Assembly (NCBI GenBank): GCA_027488935.1
Contig: JAIYAP010000001.1
Span: 1-64,000 of the forward strand
Length of the DNA: 64,000 bases
Source of the DNA: Saprospiraceae bacterium
GTDB taxonomy: Bacteria > Bacteroidota > Bacteroidia > Chitinophagales > Saprospiraceae
Reading direction: 5' to 3'
The notes below the pieces were generated by a model, which was not told the origin of the DNA, searched no databases, and saw only the letters and a program-made list of their open reading frames with translations. Positions within the stretch are counted from its first letter, which is position 1. Each line of letters starts with the position of its first letter. Position numbers and translations under genes: made by a program. Below, piece by piece: positions 12,187-20,302 of the stretch.

Positions 12187-12213
12187 AATTTTGAAGCTAA
12201 AAGCTTTAAAATT
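12187..12213. promoter_or_regulatory. palindrome within the ftsA promoter (candidate operator)
   Basis: AATTTTGAAGCT (12187-12198) is followed by AAA and then AGCTTTAAAATT (12202-12213). The arms match at 11 of 12 positions. The palindrome covers the -33 element and reaches the first base of the -7 element. It could be a repressor site, or a hairpin in read-through RNA. The assignment is inference from position. Confidence 0.45.
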
Positions 12214-12220
12214 ATCTTTG
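12190..12220 (+). promoter_or_regulatory. Bacteroidota-type promoter for ftsA-ftsZ
   Basis: TTTG at 12190-12193 and TATCTTTG at 12213-12220 are separated by 19 bases, matching the Bacteroidota consensus TTTG-N19-21-TAnnTTTG. Transcription would start near 12227, giving a leader of about 70 bases. The 244-base gap after ftsQ is the widest in the later part of the cluster, which supports separate control of ftsA and ftsZ. Confidence 0.75.
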
Positions 12221-12296
12221 TCGCGGGAAAAAGTTTCTGCCCGCCGGCAGAGGGAAAATGTAAAAACTGAAACTTAACTAAAATTAATCTATTACT

Positions 12297-13625
12297 ATGA
12301 CCGAATTAGTCCCACAACCCTCGGATGTAGTTGTAGCCTTAGACATTGGCACAACGAAGGTCTGTTGCCTTGCCGGCAGAAAGAATACCCATGGAAAACT
12401 CGAAATTCTAGGAATAGGAAAGGTAGAGAGTATCGGTGTATTGCGCGGCGTGGTGAGCAACATTGAAAAAACCGTAAATGCGATCCGTGAAGCAGTGGAA
12501 ATTGCTGAACGTCAAGCAAAAATGAAATTCAGCGTGGTACACGTTGGCATTGCAGGTCAGCACATTAAAAGCCTGCAGCACCGCGGTATTATCATGCGTG
12601 AAACCGATCATTCCGAAATCGCCAAGCGCGACGTGGATCGCCTTAAAAGCGACATGTATAAATTGGTGTTGCCTCCGGGCGACAAAATTATCCATGTTTT
12701 TGAGCAGGAGTTTACGGTCGATAACGAACAAGGCATTACCGACCCGATCGGTATGTGTGGCGTGCGTTTGGAGGCAAATTTCCACATTATTACCGGCCAA
12801 ATTACCGCTGTAAACAACATTTACCGCTGTGTAGAAAAGGTTGGCTTGAAAGTGGCCGAACTCACCCTCGAACCCATCGCCAGTTCCGATGCAGTCCTGT
12901 TTGAGGAAGAAAAGCAGGCAGGCGTTGCGCTGGTGGATATTGGTGGCGGCACAACCGACATCACGATTTTCCACGATGGCATTATTCGCCACACCGCAGT
13001 GATTCCTTTTGGTGGCAATGTGATTACGGCCGATATTAAAGAAGGCTGTACCGTGATGCAACCACAGGCAGAAAAATTGAAAGTAAAATTTGGTTCCGCC
13101 ATGGCGAATGAGGTGTTCGACAACCGCATCATCACCATTCCGGGCCTGAAAGGAAGGGATCACAAAGAAATCAGTGAAAAAAACCTCGCCCGGATCATCC
13201 AGGCGCGTACCGAGGAAATCCTCGATTATGTGCTGTGGGAAGTTCGGCGCAGCGGCTACGAACGCAAATTGATCGGAGGCATTGTACTCACAGGCGGCGG
13301 CGCACTCATGGGCCACATTGAAAAACTCACCGAATACCACACCGGCATGTCTTGCCGCATTGGTATCCCGGTTGAACACCTGGCACATGGGTACCACGAA
13401 CATGTAAGCAGCCCGATTTTCAGCACCGCCATCGGTCTGATGATCCGCGGTATGGCTGAACTGAACGGCGCCAATCCGATTTTGACCGAAACCAAACCAA
13501 AAGAGGCTTCCGAAAGCGAACCTTCCAATGCCGAAGAAAAATCGGCTTCCTGGTTGGACAATGTTTTCAAAAAGACCAAGGAGTGGTTTGAAGCCGAACC
13601 AGACATCGACTTCACCAAGAAGTAA
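12297..13625 (+). CDS. ftsA: cell division protein FtsA (actin-like membrane tether for FtsZ)
   Basis: An actin-fold ATPase that anchors FtsZ to the membrane and recruits later divisome proteins. The 442-residue protein has the phosphate-1 motif LDIGTTKV near residue 15, the SHS2 1C domain region, phosphate-2 VDIGGGTTDI and the adenosine motif GGIVLTGGGA. The C-terminus ends in a helix with WLDNVFKKTKEWFE, consistent with the amphipathic membrane-targeting helix, plus a short acidic tail. ftsZ follows after 49 bases. Confidence 0.97.
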   Translation: MTELVPQPSDVVVALDIGTTKVCCLAGRKNTHGKLEILGIGKVESIGVLRGVVSNIEKTVNAIREAVEIAERQAKMKFSVVHVGIAGQHIKSLQHRGIIMRETDHSEIAKRDVDRLKSDMYKLVLPPGDKIIHVFEQEFTVDNEQGITDPIGMCGVRLEANFHIITGQITAVNNIYRCVEKVGLKVAELTLEPIASSDAVLFEEEKQAGVALVDIGGGTTDITIFHDGIIRHTAVIPFGGNVITADIKEGCTVMQPQAEKLKVKFGSAMANEVFDNRIITIPGLKGRDHKEISEKNLARIIQARTEEILDYVLWEVRRSGYERKLIGGIVLTGGGALMGHIEKLTEYHTGMSCRIGIPVEHLAHGYHEHVSSPIFSTAIGLMIRGMAELNGANPILTETKPKEASESEPSNAEEKSASWLDNVFKKTKEWFEAEPDIDFTKK

Positions 13626-13674
13626 ACCACCTGCGGATCACTTTTCTTTTTTTCACTCTTAGACTATTCAGGTT

Positions 13675-15168
13675 ATGCTTTTCCCAGAGAAGGAGGAACC
13701 TTCAATCATCAAAATAATAGGTGTCGGCGGCGGCGGAAGCAACGCAGTGACCTATATGTATAAGCAAGGCATTGTTGGTGTCGATTACGCCATTTGTAAT
13801 ACCGATGCGCAAGCCATGCAACTCAGCCCGGTACCCACCAAAATATCACTTGGTCAACAAGTTACAAAAGGTCACGGTGCCGGCAGCAAACCATCCGTAG
13901 GCAAACAAGCCTGTATGGAAAGCATCGAGGAGGTAAAACGCCACCTCGAAAACAACACCAAAATGGTATTTATCACCGCCGGAATGGGTGGTGGTACCGG
14001 TACAGGTGCTGCACCAATCATCGCGAAAGCGGCCCAGGAATTAGGTATCCTGACCGTTGGTATCGTGACGCTTCCCTTCAGTTTTGAGGGACGCGTGCGC
14101 GTGGGCAACGGATACGAGGGCCTCGAAGAACTGCGCCGTGCGGTAGACTGCCTCGTTGTGATCAGCAACGATAAATTGCGCGATATTCATGGCAATTTGT
14201 CGATTTCACAGGCATTTAGCCAGGCCGATAATATTCTGTGTACTGCCGCAAAAGGCATCGCAGAGATTATCACCGTGCCCGGTTATGTGAATGTCGACTT
14301 CGAAGACGTGAACACTGTGATGCGTGATTCAGGTGTGGCCATCATGGGCACCGCGACCACCGACGGCGACAACCGCGCCCTGCGTGCTGTAGATGAGGCA
14401 CTTAACTCGCCTTTGCTGGAAGACAACAACATCCGCGGCGCCAAAAACATCCTGGTAAATATCACCTCAGGCTTGAAAGAAGCCACCATGGATGAAATTT
14501 TCCAGATCACCGAGTTCGTGCAAAAAGAAGCGGGCGACGAAGCAAACCTCATTTGGGGTAACTGCTACGACGAACGCTTGGGCGAAAAACTCTCCGTGAC
14601 AGTAATTGCCACCGGCTTTGAGGCAAAAGAGAAACGCGCACCCTTGGCGACCATTTTTTCACAGAAAAAACCAGCCACCGGCGCAAACGACCGTCAGGTT
14701 GTACACCTGGATGATGATGTAAAAAAGTCTCAGCCTTCTCTTTTTACAATAAGCGCTGATCAGGAGTACACCCCGGTTGAAGAGAAGGCAGCGAGCGCCA
14801 TTGAATTCGAATTTGATAATATTCGCGAAACGGTAGATCAAATTCGTCGCACACAAAGCAGTGGAAATGACCCATTTGTACGCCGCGATGCCGACGATTT
14901 GACCCCGGAAGAACGCCGTAAACGCATCGAAGAGGCCCAACGCCGCAAAGAAGAAGCGCGCAACCGGCCTTTGAATGTGGTAAAACTCAATTCGCCACAA
15001 ACCATCATCGAACTCGAAAGCCAACCGGCTTACCTGCGCAAAAATGTGAACCTGGATAATGTGCCCGATGCCGACCAACATGATATGTCGAGCTGGACCA
15101 TTTCCTTGGAAGAAGAAACGGAAGTACGCCTCGGTGGCAATTCGTTTTTACACGATAATGTAGACTAA
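13675..15168 (+). CDS. ftsZ: cell division GTPase FtsZ
   Basis: A tubulin homologue that polymerises into the division ring. The GTPase core occupies about residues 10-320, with the G-box GVGGGGSNAV near 16-25 and the tubulin signature GGGTGTG at 105-111. At 497 residues it is long, because Bacteroidota FtsZ has an extended, charged C-terminal linker (about 330-470). The end, NSFLHDNVD, is the Bacteroidota version of the conserved C-terminal peptide that binds FtsA. A strong terminator follows. Confidence 0.98.
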   Translation: MLFPEKEEPSIIKIIGVGGGGSNAVTYMYKQGIVGVDYAICNTDAQAMQLSPVPTKISLGQQVTKGHGAGSKPSVGKQACMESIEEVKRHLENNTKMVFITAGMGGGTGTGAAPIIAKAAQELGILTVGIVTLPFSFEGRVRVGNGYEGLEELRRAVDCLVVISNDKLRDIHGNLSISQAFSQADNILCTAAKGIAEIITVPGYVNVDFEDVNTVMRDSGVAIMGTATTDGDNRALRAVDEALNSPLLEDNNIRGAKNILVNITSGLKEATMDEIFQITEFVQKEAGDEANLIWGNCYDERLGEKLSVTVIATGFEAKEKRAPLATIFSQKKPATGANDRQVVHLDDDVKKSQPSLFTISADQEYTPVEEKAASAIEFEFDNIRETVDQIRRTQSSGNDPFVRRDADDLTPEERRKRIEEAQRRKEEARNRPLNVVKLNSPQTIIELESQPAYLRKNVNLDNVPDADQHDMSSWTISLEEETEVRLGGNSFLHDNVD

Positions 15169-15223
15169 TTCTTCACAGTACATATACTAATTCGGTTAAT
15201 ACCATAGTATTTCTGCTATTGTT

Positions 15224-15260
15224 AGCGGCCTTGATGTGTGGGACATCAGGCCGCTTTTTT
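15224..15260 (+). terminator. rho-independent terminator of the dcw cluster
   Basis: AGCGGCC TTGATGT pairs with ACATCA GGCCGCT around a short loop, and six T residues follow. It lies 55 bases after the ftsZ stop and ends the cluster. Confidence 0.9.
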
Positions 15261-15276
15261 ATGTTTGCCTCGAACC

Positions 15277-16914
15277 TTAACGCAACAACGTAACCGCCCC
15301 CGAAAACCGTTCCACCCTACCCCCAAACAACACCAAATCAGCCCAATACACATATACCCCCGGCAGTGCAATCCGCCCCCCTACCCGACCATCCCAACCC
15401 AAATTTTCAACATTGGGAAAAAAATCGGTCCGACTAAATACCCGCGAACCCCAGCGATCAAAGACATGAAATGCCTGTACTTCGGTTACGCAAGCGCCGC
15501 CAAAAACCGTAAAATAATCATTAAACCCATCATCGTCCGGCGAAAACACATTCGGTATAAATACGGCTTTACAGGGCAACACCTTTATCCGAACAGTATC
15601 CATCGCTGTACAAGTACCCAAAGTATCTTCCGCAATCAATATATAAGTAGTTGTTTCAGATGGTTTTGCTACCGGATCAGGGCAATCCGCGCAACTCAGT
15701 CCAATGGCTGGCTGCCAGATTAAAGCAACATGGGTGGTCCTGGAGACAAGGCTATTTAACTGAATCGAATCCCCCAATGCTAATTCTGTAAAATCTGGCG
15801 TTACGGACAAGGTCAACGGAACATCCGTAATCACCGTGGTAAAAATGGTGCTATCACAGCCAATTTCGTCTACCAGGCGATCCACATAATTGCCACTTTG
15901 ATCATAAAAATTCGCTCCTACCTGCACGCCCTCGCCTGCACACAAATAGATCGTTTGCCGGGTGGTATCAGGCACCTTTATGGTCAACTGTGTAAAAATC
16001 ATGCTATCACAGCCCGGCAACTCAATAGTATCGCGGTAAAAGCCTGTTTTTGTATAAAAATTGTTTAAAACCTGCACTGTATCACCCAGACAACGGGTAA
16101 AATTCTGCTGCAACGGCTGGTTAAACCATTTCAAAGTAGTCACCACCGTACTGTCATTGCAGCCTTGCCCAATCGGAAACAAGTCGGTATAAACACCCGG
16201 TTCGGTGTACAATTTTGTCCCAACTGGAAAACTTTCGCCGGCACAAATGGTCAATTCCTGGGTAGTAAGCGGGCTGCACAAATACAATTCAAAATCATCA
16301 ATCGCCAGGTCATTGCCACAAGCCCCTTTTGCATTGTTACTAAGCACCACCTCTGCTTCGGTCTGATCCATCGGCACATAAAACGTAAGCGCATATTGTT
16401 GCCACAAAGCCGTTGGTAGCAAGGGAATCGGCCCGGAACTGGTTTGGCCGAGCACCGCGCCCGTATTTACATCCCGCAATTCGAATAATATATCTGGCCG
16501 CACTTCCTGCCCGTTACAGTCCCCTGGAATTTGAACATTCATCGCCCAGCAGGAAAAAGTATATTTAGAACCACTGCAAAGTCCTGTCAAGCGCCGCCTG
16601 AAAAACACCCCTGGCTCCACACTGGCATCAAAAACCAGCATAAAACCATTGACATCGTTGGGCGTATGATCGAGTGAATTATGCCAAAAACTGCCATTTA
16701 CCGCACTGTTATTTACGACCACATAATTACCCGGTGCAATCGCTCCGAAATTATACGTGGTAGCATCGGCCGGCAGTTGCGGACCTAAATCGACGGCACC
16801 TGTACCGAACGTTTCGGAATACACAATGGGGCCTGGAATACCCGTGCAGAGTTGGGCATGCAGGAAATGTGCATTATTCAGAAAACAAAAAAGTAATATG
16901 ATACGCATCATCAT
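15277..16914 (-). CDS. T9SS-exported protein with gliding-motility-type C-terminal domain
   Basis: A 545-residue secreted protein. The signal peptide (about 1-20) ends in HAQ. A beta-sandwich of the carbohydrate-binding or adhesin type follows (about 25-210, with the D-L-A-I-D-D-F-E-L-Y ending common in such modules). Then come three or so repeats with the pattern T-I-C-A-G-E/D-x-V, each followed by a G-C-D-S-x-x segment, of the kind seen in Bacteroidota cell-surface proteins. The last ~95 residues, from IPNVFSPDDDGFND to WDGR and the final strands, match the type B sorting domain of gliding-motility-associated proteins. It is probably attached to the surface. The ligand is unknown. Three in-frame ATG codons begin the gene. 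Confidence 0.88.
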   Translation of the reverse strand: MMMRIILLFCFLNNAHFLHAQLCTGIPGPIVYSETFGTGAVDLGPQLPADATTYNFGAIAPGNYVVVNNSAVNGSFWHNSLDHTPNDVNGFMLVFDASVEPGVFFRRRLTGLCSGSKYTFSCWAMNVQIPGDCNGQEVRPDILFELRDVNTGAVLGQTSSGPIPLLPTALWQQYALTFYVPMDQTEAEVVLSNNAKGACGNDLAIDDFELYLCSPLTTQELTICAGESFPVGTKLYTEPGVYTDLFPIGQGCNDSTVVTTLKWFNQPLQQNFTRCLGDTVQVLNNFYTKTGFYRDTIELPGCDSMIFTQLTIKVPDTTRQTIYLCAGEGVQVGANFYDQSGNYVDRLVDEIGCDSTIFTTVITDVPLTLSVTPDFTELALGDSIQLNSLVSRTTHVALIWQPAIGLSCADCPDPVAKPSETTTYILIAEDTLGTCTAMDTVRIKVLPCKAVFIPNVFSPDDDGFNDYFTVFGGACVTEVQAFHVFDRWGSRVFSRTDFFPNVENLGWDGRVGGRIALPGVYVYWADLVLFGGRVERFSGAVTLLR

Positions 16915-16920
16915 AATCCA

Positions 16921-17000
16921 GGTCGGAAGGATCCCCCCACGTCGGAAGCGTCCGGGGACGCTTCCGACGTGGGCGAAATAGGCGGGACACCCTTCCGACC
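16921..17000. repeat. REP-like nested palindrome downstream of the RAYT gene
   Basis: A perfect 18-bp stem (16936-16953 and 16956-16973, two-base centre) contains the core ACGTCGGAAGCGTCC. An outer 10-bp perfect stem, GGTCGGAAGG (16921-16930) and CCTTCCGACC (16991-17000), encloses it. The same CCACGTCGGAAGCGTCC core recurs inside the neighbouring transposase gene. The layout fits REP/BIME elements mobilised by RAYT proteins. Confidence 0.85.
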
Positions 17001-17015
17001 TTCTGTTTTTACAGG

Positions 17016-17732
17016 TTATTCAAATTCAATTTCAAAATGATCCAAATCGGCCAAAATCTGGTTTCCAAAGAGGTAACGCTCAAATTCTGTCCGATTTCCA
17101 AACCAATTTAAAACTTGGTTTCGCTCCAGCAAGGTATTTCTTTTTGATATTAGGGCGTGAAAAGAAGAATGGGGATATGTTCTAAAATCCCTTACAAACC
17201 CATGTTTTTCAGGGTTTCTATGAATATAATAGACCAATTGCACGAAATAGGCTTCATCATGAACGGGTATCCGCCGAAAAGACTCCTCGAACAACCCGCC
17301 TGTTCGCCCATATTTCTTGTTAATGGTTTGGGTATAGGCATTAAACAAATTGGCAAACTGCGTACTGACCCGTTTTTCGGCAAGTTGGATTGCCACGTCG
17401 GAAGCGTCCCCCGGAGTCCTGGACACGTCGGAAGCGTTTTGAACGCTTCCGACGTGTCCAGGACTCCGGGGGACGCTTCCGACGTGGGGCTGGCGTTCGT
17501 GCTCATACCAATGGTTCACAACCGACGCCGACCGAATGCGCACCAACAAATGAAAATGATTTTTTAACAAACAATAGGCATACGTTTCCGCTACCGGATG
17601 AATATGCTTGGTAAATTTGTTTAAAAACAAGGCAAAACTGCGCTCATCCTTAAACAAATCCTCGCCATTAATGCCCCTGTTATAAATGTGGTAAAATACC
17701 CCACAACGCATGCGATAAGTGTGCTTCTTCAC
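17016..17732 (-). CDS. REP-associated tyrosine transposase (Y1/IS200-like RAYT) with in-frame palindrome
   Basis: A single-strand DNA transposase of the HUH Y1 class. The 238-residue protein shows the HUH motif N-H-F-H-L-L-V (H59, H61) and the RAYT hallmark Y-I-H-R-N-P at 169-174. QFANLFNAYTQTINKKYGRT precedes the latter. Residues about 82-113 (for example HVGSVPRSPGHVGSV) are not family sequence. They are the translation of a 95-bp perfect palindrome of the REP type, inserted in frame between the HUH strand and the next helix. The frame stays open, so the protein may remain active. Translation appears to start at GTG 17732, with ATG 17711 as an alternative. The matching REP hairpin lies just downstream. 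Confidence 0.92.
   Translation of the reverse strand: MKKHTYRMRCGVFYHIYNRGINGEDLFKDERSFALFLNKFTKHIHPVAETYAYCLLKNHFHLLVRIRSASVVNHWYEHERQPHVGSVPRSPGHVGSVQNASDVSRTPGDASDVAIQLAEKRVSTQFANLFNAYTQTINKKYGRTGGLFEESFRRIPVHDEAYFVQLVYYIHRNPEKHGFVRDFRTYPHSSFHALISKRNTLLERNQVLNWFGNRTEFERYLFGNQILADLDHFEIEFE
17393..17487. repeat. 95-bp perfect palindrome (two REP cores per arm) inside the RAYT gene
   Basis: Arms 17393-17438 and 17442-17487 are exact 46-bp reverse complements around a three-base loop. Each arm carries the core ACGTCGGAAGCGT twice, giving four cores in all. CCACGTCGGAAGCGTCC is shared with the hairpin at 16936-16973. It is translated as part of the transposase. Confidence 0.95.
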
Positions 17733-17856
17733 GGATTAAAGGATTAAAAGATTAAAATGATGGTTTTGGTTTCAAAAAGTGCTACAAAAGTAAGCCTGAA
17801 TGGAATGCCGCGCAACTAAGTCTTGCGAACTTTACAGACTCAAACAAATTCCCAAG

Positions 17857-17891
17857 TTGACGATTAACCCGTAAATATTTATTTATATTTG
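17857..17891 (+). promoter_or_regulatory. Bacteroidota-type promoter for the amylase gene
   Basis: TTG at 17857-17859 and TATATTTG at 17884-17891 have the expected spacing. The predicted transcript starts near 17897, about 60 bases before the ATG at 17956. This also argues against a start at the earlier in-frame ATG, 17905. Confidence 0.65.
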
Positions 17892-17955
17892 TGACCGAAC
17901 GTGCATGAACCATTATAAATGCCTAGTTCAACACGAAATTAAATTCTATACAGAC

Positions 17956-19725
17956 ATGCAACTTCTTTCCCGCATCTCCATCAGCTGCCTGACATTGGTA
18001 CTGCTCGCTCTCAGCGCTTGCACCAGCCCGACAACTCAAAAACAACCTGTTTCCATGGATCAGAATTGGTGGAAAGAAGCCGTCGTATATCAAATTTACC
18101 CACGCTCTTTTAAAGACACAAATGGCGACGGCATCGGCGATTTAAAAGGTGTCCTCGAAAAACTGGATTACATCAAAAGCCTGGGCATTGATGTCGTTTG
18201 GCTAAATCCCATTTTTGCCTCCCCTAATGACGATAATGGATACGATATCAGCGATTACCGCGATATTATGAAAGATTTTGGCACGATGGCCGACTTCGAT
18301 GCCCTGCTCAAAGGCATGCACGAGCGCGGCATCAAACTGGTGCTCGACCTGGTGGCCAACCATTGCAGCGACGAACACGCCTGGTTCAAGGAATCACGCA
18401 AATCACGCGACAATCCTTACCGCGATTATTTCCACTGGTGGCCCGCAGAAAAAGGAAAACCCAATCCGCGTATCAGCTTTTTCGATGTTAACAACGATGC
18501 CTGGAAATACGATTCTATTACCAATGCCTATTATTTACACTATTTTTCCCAAAAACAGCCCGATTTAAACTGGGAAAACCCTAAGGTGCGGAAGGAAATC
18601 TTCGACATGATGAATTTCTGGTTCGATAAAGGCATCGACGGTTTCCGCATGGATGTAATTTCGATCATCGGTAAAGACACCACTTTTCCGCCCATCCCCG
18701 CGCAATACGCCAACGACGTTTTCCAATATTATGCTGAAGGCCAGGGAAATCGCACCCATACTTATTTGCAGGAAATGTACGCGCAATCTCTTAGCAAATA
18801 CAATGTTATGAGTGTCGCGGAAGGCGCTGGCGTAACGGATAAAACCGCACTCGATTTTGTGGATGCCAATCGCAAGGAACTCAACATGTTATACCACTTC
18901 GAAGGGGTGAGTTATGGCTACCTCAAAGGAAAATTCAAAACACCCGACCCAAAAGGGTATGATTTGGTGGGTTTTAAAGATATTTATACCAAATGGAATG
19001 ATGTTTTTGCCGAAAAAGGTTGGGGTACGATTTACCTCGGCAACCACGATCAACCCCGCATGCTCACCCGATGGGGCAATGACACACCCGAATTCGGTAC
19101 GGTATCCTCCAAAATGCTGACGACCTTTTTGATGACCATGCGCGCTACGCCCTATTATTATTTTGGCGATGAATTGGGCATGAACAACATCAAATTTGAT
19201 CGTATTGAAGATTACAAAGACATTGAATCCATCAATAATTACAAAATTGTCAAAGATAAAGGGGAAGACCTTCAAGCATTCCTGGATGCTCAGAAAATTT
19301 CAGCGCGCGACAATGGACGCACGCCTTTTCAGTGGGATAACACATCGAATGCAGGGTTCACCACCGGCACACCTTGGTTGAAAGTCAATCCAAATTATAC
19401 TGCGGTAAATGTGCAAGCGCAAGAAGCAGATCCTAACTCTACGCTCAATTATTTCCGTAAAATTGTTCAACTGCGCAAACAGAACCCTGCCTTAATTTAC
19501 GGAAAATATCAGTTGCTCGACCGAGAAAACCCATCCGTTTACGCGTATACCCGGGAATGGGAAGGCCGGAAATATTTAGTTTTGCTCAATTTTAAAGCCC
19601 AAAATGCAGCAGCAAACCTGAATCTAGACCTTTCAAACGCAAAAATCGTCATCAACAATTACCCGGACGCAAAACCTGCTACCAGTCTGCGCCCCTATGA
19701 AGCGATGGTATTGGAGTTGAAATAA
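17956..19725 (+). CDS. alpha-glucosidase / alpha-amylase family GH13 lipoprotein
   Basis: Hydrolyses alpha-1,4 or alpha-1,6 glucosidic bonds of malto-oligosaccharides, probably on the outside of the cell or in the periplasm. The 589-residue product begins with a lipoprotein signal whose lipobox is L-S-A-C (Cys22). The GH13 motifs follow in order: VVYQIYPRSF, then LVLDLVANHCSDEH, the nucleophile region GIDGFRMDVIS, the acid/base region VAEG and the LGNHDQPR transition-state stabiliser. The overall layout is closest to oligo-1,6-glucosidases. The in-frame ATG at 17905 was not used because the lipobox is best placed from 17956. No sus-type transporter lies nearby. Confidence 0.9.
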   Translation: MQLLSRISISCLTLVLLALSACTSPTTQKQPVSMDQNWWKEAVVYQIYPRSFKDTNGDGIGDLKGVLEKLDYIKSLGIDVVWLNPIFASPNDDNGYDISDYRDIMKDFGTMADFDALLKGMHERGIKLVLDLVANHCSDEHAWFKESRKSRDNPYRDYFHWWPAEKGKPNPRISFFDVNNDAWKYDSITNAYYLHYFSQKQPDLNWENPKVRKEIFDMMNFWFDKGIDGFRMDVISIIGKDTTFPPIPAQYANDVFQYYAEGQGNRTHTYLQEMYAQSLSKYNVMSVAEGAGVTDKTALDFVDANRKELNMLYHFEGVSYGYLKGKFKTPDPKGYDLVGFKDIYTKWNDVFAEKGWGTIYLGNHDQPRMLTRWGNDTPEFGTVSSKMLTTFLMTMRATPYYYFGDELGMNNIKFDRIEDYKDIESINNYKIVKDKGEDLQAFLDAQKISARDNGRTPFQWDNTSNAGFTTGTPWLKVNPNYTAVNVQAQEADPNSTLNYFRKIVQLRKQNPALIYGKYQLLDRENPSVYAYTREWEGRKYLVLLNFKAQNAAANLNLDLSNAKIVINNYPDAKPATSLRPYEAMVLELK

Positions 19726-19738
19726 CGGTGCTCAAAAT

Positions 19739-20251
19739 TTAATGGCATTTAAAATAATCAAAAGGCTCCCGACATTCCAAACACCGAAACAAGGCCTTGC
19801 AAGCCGTGGATCCAAACTGCGATAACATTTCTGTTTGCTCCGATCCACAATGCGGGCATTTAATCGACGATTTTTCGCCCAATAAGGCCTTTTTGTCAAT
19901 GGAAACCGATGCAGGAGCCGCAATGCCATATTTTTCTAACTTTTCCCTACCTGCAGCACTCAGCCAATCGGTGGTCCAGGATGGACTAAGCACTGTTGTT
20001 ACTTTAACCGGTTCTATACCAGCCGATTGTAAGGCTGCGCGGATATTTACCTCAATAACCCCCATGGCAGGGCAGCCACTATAAGTAGGGGTGATCACCA
20101 CTTCCAAAGTTTCATCCGCCAATAAATTTACGGAACGTATAATACCAAGATCGTCAATGGTTAATACCGGTATTTCAGGATCACAAACTTGTTCTAAAAC
20201 CCGTTTTGCCTGCGATAAGCGGTCGGCACCCAAGTGTTTAAGTTCTTCCAT
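19739..20251 (-). CDS. paaD: PaaD-like phenylacetyl-CoA epoxidase subunit / DUF59 protein
   Basis: A 170-residue cytoplasmic protein with an N-terminal DUF59 (MIP18-like) domain: DPEIPVLTIDDLGI and TPTYSGCPAMG. A C-terminal zinc ribbon follows with Cys-Pro-x-Cys and Cys-Leu-x-Cys pairs. That combination is specific to PaaD, which helps assemble the iron centres of the phenylacetyl-CoA epoxidase PaaABCE. No other paa gene is present in the window. The ATG at 20251 fits the family better than the TTG seven codons upstream. It lies about 50 bases downstream of the DUF5995 gene and may share its transcript. Confidence 0.85.
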   Translation of the reverse strand: MEELKHLGADRLSQAKRVLEQVCDPEIPVLTIDDLGIIRSVNLLADETLEVVITPTYSGCPAMGVIEVNIRAALQSAGIEPVKVTTVLSPSWTTDWLSAAGREKLEKYGIAAPASVSIDKKALLGEKSSIKCPHCGSEQTEMLSQFGSTACKALFRCLECREPFDYFKCH

Positions 20252-20302
20252 AAATCGTTTAATTGGAAACAAAACACAAGTTTTCAGGGCTTGGTTGCAA
20301 GA

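Noticed and set aside
12408-13403. Long open frame antisense to ftsA (331 codons)
   Set aside because: It lies wholly within ftsA on the other strand, has no recognisable domain, and reflects codon bias of the real gene.
17157-17567. Plus-strand open frame of 136 codons across the RAYT gene
   Set aside because: It is antisense to the transposase and owes its length to the palindrome, which reads open on both strands.
17905-17955. Upstream in-frame start for the amylase gene
   Set aside because: It would put 17 residues before the lipoprotein signal peptide; the promoter and lipobox both favour ATG 17956.
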